Shown here: in pieces, positions 21,166-25,034 of the stretch
How positions within the stretch are numbered: the stretch's first letter is position 1
Layout of the letters: the number at the start of each line of letters is the position of its first letter
Assembly: GCA_031283015.1 (NCBI GenBank)
Contig: JAITCQ010000065.1
Coordinates: 1-25,034, forward strand
Length of the DNA stretch: 25,034 nucleotides
Reading direction: 5' to 3'
DNA from: Candidatus Methanoplasma sp.
Lineage (GTDB): Archaea; Thermoplasmatota; Thermoplasmata; Methanomassiliicoccales; Methanomethylophilaceae
Notes under the pieces: generated by a model
What the model saw: only the letters and a program-made list of their open reading frames with translations
The model's database searches: none
What the model was told of the DNA's origin: nothing
Position numbers and translations under genes: made by a program

Positions 21166-23043
21166 TCATCTGTGGCCTCCACCGCCTCCACCGAAGCCGC
21201 CTCCACCGCCCCCGCTGAACCCTCCGCCCCCGCCCCCGCTGTATCCGCCTCCACCGCCTCCTCCGGAGACGGCGCTTCTGACGAATGCGGCGTTCGAGAC
21301 CTTGCCGATCGTGTCAAGACCTTTGGTCAGGCCTCCGGCGTTGTGCATTGTATAGATGTATCCGAACGTCATGAGGCGGGGGTCGGGTGCGCCAATCTCG
21401 GTCAGCCTGATGTTCAGTTCTTTGGCGACCTTGTCGGCCACGCCCAGCGCCGTGGCGTAGACGAGATGCTTCTCCCAAAGAGAGATCTCCATGGCGCGCC
21501 TCTCTTTCATCAACGTCATGTCCGTGTAGAATTTCTTCAGGGCACGGGCCTTCGCATGCTCGTCCTCTCCCCTCACGGTGAGCGGTTTGGACGCCCGCCC
21601 TATGCTGATGGACGTAAGCACTATGCAAACGAACATGGTGAAGAAACCGATCGGCACGAAGAGGAAGTAATCGATGTATATCGAGATCGCGATGATCGAA
21701 AACAGAACGGGGAAGAAAATGACCGGCAGAGGCTTCAATCTCGAGTTCCTTTCTTCCAGCCTTCTGTCGACGTACCCCCCGGCGTCGAATTCTTCCCTGT
21801 CGATGTCAAACAACCGTATATGATCCATGGGAGAGCTTTCGACCGCTTTCTTCAGCTGGTCGAGGGCGATCCTCTTCTCTCCGCCCCCCTTTACCGTGTG
21901 GAAGATCATGTTGTAGATGTTCCGTTCGAATTTCGTCATTTCCGCTTGTTCGTTTATAGAGACGAACATTATCTCCTTCCCGCGGCCTTCCTCGATGGAG
22001 ATCACATTCTGCACCGCCAGGTCCAGAATGGTGGCCGACACTTTGTCGCTGAATTTTCCCCCTTTCAGTTTATAGAAGTCGCCGAGACCCGCCGCGATGT
22101 TCGGTTTGACGTCCGGCAATTCGCGGGTGTACGGGTGGTTGAAGTTCGGCCTGTTGCGTTCGAATATCCTGTTCCTGAGCAAGGTCAGCAATACGGCGGC
22201 GGACAGAGCGCCGAGGCAGATGCATATCTGAGCATATCCGAGCATGATCGCCATCTCCGTCTCGTCCTGGAATCTTTTTTCTTCCTTCAATATCGATTCG
22301 AAGTTCTTGTCCGTCCTTATGGGGGATATGGTGTACAGGCTCGTATTCCGATCGACGGCGCGGATCTCGAACCTTGTGTATGCATCAAGCCTTGAACTTG
22401 TAAAAACAGCGTCCGCGGTACCGTCTGCGAACTCGCAGCGGGCATTCGGATCCCCGTGGCCGAAGATATATACGGAATCCTGCGCGCTTCCCGCCGGCAT
22501 GGAGACGGTGACCGTCAGGTCATGGAGGTCGTGGGCGAAGGACGAGAACACTATGTAATAAAAGTCTGCGCAGTCAGCATACCTGTAAACGGCGTTCAGT
22601 ACCTCGTACTGGAAGGCCACCGTGTGTTCTCCCGATACGGCCCTTTTGTAAAAGGCGTTAATCTCCCAATCGCCGGACAAATAGTTCCGACCGTAAGAAT
22701 AAAGCGCCATGTCGTCCGCCCCGGTATAGGTTGCCTCGTTGCCGGCGCTGTAGGATACAAGCGCGGCGTTCCTCCCGTCTATGGAGCATTTGACCGAGGA
22801 CAAATTCACGTTTCCTGCCTTTTCGTCCGCGAACCAGATGTACATCTCGCCGCTGCTCACCTCGGACCACCTGAACTGGTACGTTTCAGTCACGGCTATG
22901 CTGCCGTCGCCGCGGACCTCGATATCAATGTCCGTTCTGTAATGATCGAAGCCGTACTCGTCTTCCAGAAAGAACGCGGCCAGGAATATCATTGAAAAGA
23001 ATCCGAAGAAGACGACCAGTACGGCGACACCGGCTATTCTCAT
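21166..23043 (-). CDS. DUF2207 domain membrane protein with glycine-rich C-terminus
   Basis: A 625-residue membrane protein. An N-terminal signal/anchor helix (~5-27) leads into an extracytoplasmic domain (~30-262) starting FDHYRTDIDIEVRGDGSIAVTETYQFRW, the DUF2207 hallmark. A membrane helix follows at ~270-290, then a cytoplasmic winged-helix-like region with SDKVSATILDLAVQNVISIEEG, then two helices near ~455-500. The last ~30 residues are almost entirely glycine with Tyr, Phe and Ser (GGGGYSGGG type) and end in HR. Family function is unknown. It follows lemA by 45 bases, with a G-rich ribosome binding site, and such pairs with LemA are common in bacteria and archaea. Confidence 0.9.
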   Translation of the reverse strand: MRIAGVAVLVVFFGFFSMIFLAAFFLEDEYGFDHYRTDIDIEVRGDGSIAVTETYQFRWSEVSSGEMYIWFADEKAGNVNLSSVKCSIDGRNAALVSYSAGNEATYTGADDMALYSYGRNYLSGDWEINAFYKRAVSGEHTVAFQYEVLNAVYRYADCADFYYIVFSSFAHDLHDLTVTVSMPAGSAQDSVYIFGHGDPNARCEFADGTADAVFTSSRLDAYTRFEIRAVDRNTSLYTISPIRTDKNFESILKEEKRFQDETEMAIMLGYAQICICLGALSAAVLLTLLRNRIFERNRPNFNHPYTRELPDVKPNIAAGLGDFYKLKGGKFSDKVSATILDLAVQNVISIEEGRGKEIMFVSINEQAEMTKFERNIYNMIFHTVKGGGEKRIALDQLKKAVESSPMDHIRLFDIDREEFDAGGYVDRRLEERNSRLKPLPVIFFPVLFSIIAISIYIDYFLFVPIGFFTMFVCIVLTSISIGRASKPLTVRGEDEHAKARALKKFYTDMTLMKERRAMEISLWEKHLVYATALGVADKVAKELNIRLTEIGAPDPRLMTFGYIYTMHNAGGLTKGLDTIGKVSNAAFVRSAVSGGGGGGGYSGGGGGGFSGGGGGGFGGGGGGHR

Positions 23044-23088
23044 TCCGCCGCCCCCTCACCGAGAATGCCGCACGTTCATGTGCGGACC

Positions 23089-23643
23089 TCAGAACTTGAC
23101 CCTGACATTTTCCATCTCGGATTCCGGTGCGTCGAAGAACTCGGCCTCCTTGAACTTTAACAGGGACGCGAATACGTTGCCCGGGAACGATCTGACCGCT
23201 TTGTTGTATATCATGACGGAATCGTTGTAGAAGCTGCGGGAGGCCGCGATCGCCTTCTCGATGTTCACCAGCTCGTCCTGCAGCTTTCCGAAATTGATGT
23301 TCGCCTTGAGGTCGGGGTACTGTTCGCCCAATGCGAACAGCTTGTTGAGTGTCTCCGTAAGCTGGTTGTTCGCCTTGGCGAGGTCGCGGACGCTGTTGGC
23401 GGTGGTCCCCGCGCTGCGGGCGATGGTCACTCTTTCAAGCGTTTCCTTCTCATGCTGAGCGTAACCCTTCACGGTCTCGACGAGATTCGGTACCAGGTCG
23501 AACCTCTTCTTGCATTGGATCTTTATCTGGCTGAAATTGTTCTCCACTTTCAGCTTCTTCGCGACGAAACTGTTGTAGAACAGTATCAAAATGATGGCGA
23601 ACAAGGCTGCTACGATCACTATGCCGATCAAAAGCGCTGACAT
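23089..23643 (-). CDS. lemA: LemA family membrane protein
   Basis: A 184-residue LemA protein: one N-terminal membrane helix (~2-24, then YNSFVAKK) and a four-helix-bundle domain with the family block NNFSQIKIQCKKRFDLVPNLVETVKGYAQHEKE and later YPDLKANINFGKLQDELVNIEKAIA, RSFYNDSVMIYN and FPGNVFASLLKFKEAEFF. It acts at the membrane; its molecular role is unknown. GGAG lies 6 bases before the ATG and a TATA box sits about 44 bases upstream. It is the first gene of a two-gene unit with DUF2207. Confidence 0.95.
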   Translation of the reverse strand: MSALLIGIVIVAALFAIILILFYNSFVAKKLKVENNFSQIKIQCKKRFDLVPNLVETVKGYAQHEKETLERVTIARSAGTTANSVRDLAKANNQLTETLNKLFALGEQYPDLKANINFGKLQDELVNIEKAIAASRSFYNDSVMIYNKAVRSFPGNVFASLLKFKEAEFFDAPESEMENVRVKF

Positions 23644-23681
23644 TTGTGTCTCCTTCTATGCTGTTTCTTATGCGGAAAGGA

Positions 23682-23693
23682 GTATAAATATCC
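23682..23693 (-). promoter_or_regulatory. TATA box for the lemA/DUF2207 unit
   Basis: On the minus strand this reads GGATATTTATAC. The expected transcript start is near 23662, leaving a short leader with GGAG. It lies 10 bases from the stop of the upstream glycosylase gene. Confidence 0.6.
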
Positions 23694-23704
23694 GTCCGAT
23701 TTTG

Positions 23705-24295
23705 TCAGCCTTCGGAAGAGGCTATCGCGTCATGGACCGCCTTCCTTATCTTGGCCATCCTTTCCGCCTCGAACTCGGGGTGTTCCTTGAACCATCTGAC
23801 ATTCAGGGGCGAAGGGTGAGGTATCACATATGCGGGCTTACCTTTGATCGTATGGTCCGAAAAGACCAGGTCCGTGAAACCTTCCTTCGGGAAAAAGAAG
23901 TCCGCCGCGGCCTTGCCGACGAGGACGAACATCTCGTTCCTCACCATGTCTATCTCCTTGGCTAGCCACCTTCCGGCGCATATCTTTGGCGGGGGGTTGT
24001 CTCCCTTGTTCTTTGATTTGCCTGGATAACAGTGTCCCACCGACGTGATGTAGAACACGTCGGGATCGTAGAACACCTCTTCGGATATCCGGTACCACTC
24101 ATTCCTCAGTCTTCTGCCGCTGACATCGTTGAAAGAGATCCCAGTCTCATGGACATGCACGGAAGGCGCCTGACTGACTTGGACGATCTTCGCCACGAAA
24201 TTGCCCATGCAGACCGGCCTGGGTTCGAATCCGAAGAGGTCCCTGCACTCCCGGCAGGCGGAGAGTTCCGCCTTTAGTTTTTCAAGATCGTCCAT
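23705..24295 (-). CDS. Uracil-DNA glycosylase superfamily protein with Fe-S cysteines and divergent motif 1
   Basis: A 196-residue protein resembling Fe-S uracil-DNA glycosylases (families 4/5), which remove uracil from DNA. The four cluster cysteines are in place: C14 and C17 (SACRECRD), C89 and C106. The C-terminal catalytic motif HPSPLN is present (H160). Motif 1, normally GEAPG in family 4, reads SQAPS here (41-45), followed by VHVHETGISFNDVSGRRL, where E50 and the closing G-x-x-L pattern align with the usual layout. The enzyme may therefore act on a different base or have weak activity. The ATG at 24295 is chosen because GGAGGA lies 5 bases upstream; the frame is open further to 24340. 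It is transcribed divergently from the zinc-ribbon gene. Confidence 0.75.
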   Translation of the reverse strand: MDDLEKLKAELSACRECRDLFGFEPRPVCMGNFVAKIVQVSQAPSVHVHETGISFNDVSGRRLRNEWYRISEEVFYDPDVFYITSVGHCYPGKSKNKGDNPPPKICAGRWLAKEIDMVRNEMFVLVGKAAADFFFPKEGFTDLVFSDHTIKGKPAYVIPHPSPLNVRWFKEHPEFEAERMAKIRKAVHDAIASSEG

Positions 24296-24340
24296 GTGTT
24301 CCTCCACATGATGTGCGGCATAAATGAGTCTTCTTATCAA

Positions 24341-24352
24341 AAGCTATATAGG
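24341..24352 (+). promoter_or_regulatory. TATA box for the zinc-ribbon membrane protein
   Basis: AAGCTATATAGG is centred about 33 bases before the ATG at 24380, giving a leader of only a few bases. The opposite strand here carries the presumed promoter of the glycosylase gene. Confidence 0.5.
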
Positions 24353-24379
24353 AATACTGCGATTTTGTTTTCGGTAAAT

Positions 24380-24910
24380 ATGGAAGATAAAGAAAACTCT
24401 AACTTCTGTTCTGGGTGCGGAGCCCCCCTCCGCGACTCCGATACGTTCTGTGCCTCATGCGGCACGACCAGAGGGGGTTCGGCGAACACAACACAGTACG
24501 GGAACCCTAAACCGAAAAGCCATACGCTGGTGGTCGCGGCCGTACTTTCGATCATTTGGGCGCTGATCGCGTTGGGATTAGGAATTTATTTCACCCTTTG
24601 GGTGGATTCCCTTATGGACCTGATCAATTCGACGCCCGAATATCTGGAAATATTAAATGAATATGGCATCACCACAAGCGATATGAGCAGCGTATTATAC
24701 ATGATCGGCGCAGTACTCATTGCGAGCGGACTATTCGCTGCAATATCGGCGGCACTCTGTCTGATGAAGAAATTCTACATCGTCGCGCTGATCATGTGTA
24801 TCCTCGCCTCTGTGCTTGTGATAACCGCGTTAGTCGGTATCGTTGGCCTCATAGTCGCATACCTGATCTATAAGGGACGGGACGAGTTCGCAGTAAGCTC
24901 GCCGCGATGA
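24380..24910 (+). CDS. Zinc-ribbon membrane protein with four predicted helices
   Basis: A 176-residue protein of unknown function. The N-terminus carries one zinc ribbon, FCSGCGAPLRDSDTFCASCG (CX2C...CX2C), then a polar linker rich in Ser, Thr, Asn and Pro. Four hydrophobic helices follow: one near VVAAVLSIIWALIALGLGI, and three in the C-terminal half (VLYMIGAVLIASGLFAAI, YIVALIMCILASVLVITAL, VGLIVAYLIY). The frame stays open upstream to 24296, but the ATG at 24380 lies right after the promoter. It resembles the rfcL-linked zinc-ribbon protein only in the ribbon; the membrane part differs. Confidence 0.75.
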   Translation: MEDKENSNFCSGCGAPLRDSDTFCASCGTTRGGSANTTQYGNPKPKSHTLVVAAVLSIIWALIALGLGIYFTLWVDSLMDLINSTPEYLEILNEYGITTSDMSSVLYMIGAVLIASGLFAAISAALCLMKKFYIVALIMCILASVLVITALVGIVGLIVAYLIYKGRDEFAVSSPR

Positions 24911-24920
24911 TATGGAAAAC

Positions 24921-24945
24921 GCCGCGCAAGCGGCATTCTTTTTTT
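24921..24945 (+). terminator. Terminator hairpin after the zinc-ribbon gene
   Basis: GCCGC / GCGGC with a GCAA tetraloop (24921-24934) is followed by ATTCTTTTTTT. This is the best terminator in the window, 10 bases after the stop. Confidence 0.75.
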
Positions 24946-24970
24946 AAAATTAAGCAAAATAAGAAAAATG

Positions 24971-24989
24971 CGGCCCGGCGGGCCGTTTT
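24971..24989. terminator. Second GC-rich hairpin with T-run
   Basis: CGGCCC / GGGCCG with a GGC loop is followed by TTTTA on the plus strand and preceded by an A-rich stretch (AAGAAAAATG), so it could end transcripts from either side. Confidence 0.5.
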
Positions 24990-24998
24990 AGGTTTATG

Positions 24999-25022
24999 AA
25001 CGGAAACGGTTTTTTTCGTTCT
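24999..25022. repeat. Third inverted repeat near the window end
   Basis: GAACGGAAA pairs with TTTTCGTTC through one G-T pair, with a CGGTTT loop. It contains a T7 run and may belong to the end of a gene outside the window. Confidence 0.35.
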
Positions 25023-25034
25023 TCATCAGGAAGT

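Noticed and set aside
21170..21270. Glycine-codon repeat at the end of the DUF2207 gene as a possible CRISPR or tandem repeat
   Set aside because: The repeat is short, irregular and in frame, coding the Gly-rich tail usual for this family; there are no spacers.
21064..22395. Long plus-strand open frame (443 codons) opposite the DUF2207 gene
   Set aside because: It is the antisense of a well-supported gene. Its length comes from the GC-rich glycine-repeat and codon structure, and its translation is rich in Arg, His and Asp without domains.
1..25034. Signs of mobile or defence islands
   Set aside because: No transposase, integrase, restriction-modification, toxin-antitoxin or CRISPR genes, no terminal repeats and no tRNA attachment site were seen; gene density and composition look uniform.

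Overview
The window is archaeal and probably comes from a methanogen of the Thermoplasmata, most likely the Methanomassiliicoccales. It encodes archaeal information-processing genes (rps19e, a PDCD5 homologue, rpl39e, rpl31e, eIF6, RFC large subunit with a C-terminal PCNA-binding peptide), the archaeal wyosine enzyme Taw1, an archaeal 7S SRP RNA, archaeal pterin enzyme MptE, and a protein of the methanogenesis-marker-2 family. Promoters are TATA boxes about 25 bp from the transcript start. The order-level assignment is inference: it rests on the marker protein together with a large adhesin-like surface protein typical of gut Methanomassiliicoccales.

Left part (1-7.9 kb, mostly plus strand). 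The window opens inside a bifunctional phosphoglucose/phosphomannose isomerase. A 1081-residue secreted beta-helix surface protein with a C-terminal membrane anchor follows, then a nitroreductase and SfsA. A minus-strand pair encodes an HPr-kinase-like P-loop protein and a two-helix membrane protein coupled by an ATGA overlap; this is the least understood unit here. A plus-strand pair encodes a flavodoxin-domain protein and a DUF1294 membrane protein.

Centre (7.85-13.5 kb, minus strand). ABC ATPase, zinc-ribbon membrane protein, rfcL and taw1 form a tight likely operon. Upstream of it lies a sodium/solute symporter preceded by a 43-codon membrane peptide whose stop overlaps the symporter start (TGATG). 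A perfect palindrome sits at the expected start of that transcript.

RNA gene and methanogen cluster (13.5-18.3 kb). A roughly 310-nt SRP RNA runs on the plus strand and converges on the methanogenesis-marker-2 gene. Further up the minus strand are a site-2 protease with internal PDZ region, mptE, and a DUF373 membrane protein.

Right part (18.3-25 kb). A metallo-beta-lactamase-fold hydrolase abuts, stop to stop, the translation operon rps19e-pdcd5-rpl39e-rpl31e-eif6. Behind that operon's promoter is a short region of three consecutive perfect inverted repeats. Then come the DUF2207/LemA membrane pair, a uracil-DNA-glycosylase-like Fe-S protein with a divergent active-site motif, and a zinc-ribbon membrane protein followed by several hairpins.

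Most of the window is compact housekeeping DNA with short intergenic gaps and several ATGA/GTGA/TGATG overlaps. I saw no CRISPR array, insertion sequence, integrase, tRNA or defence island. The items most worth a second look are the kinase-like/membrane pair, the small symporter peptide with its palindrome, the three-hairpin region near 21.0 kb and the glycosylase with the altered motif.
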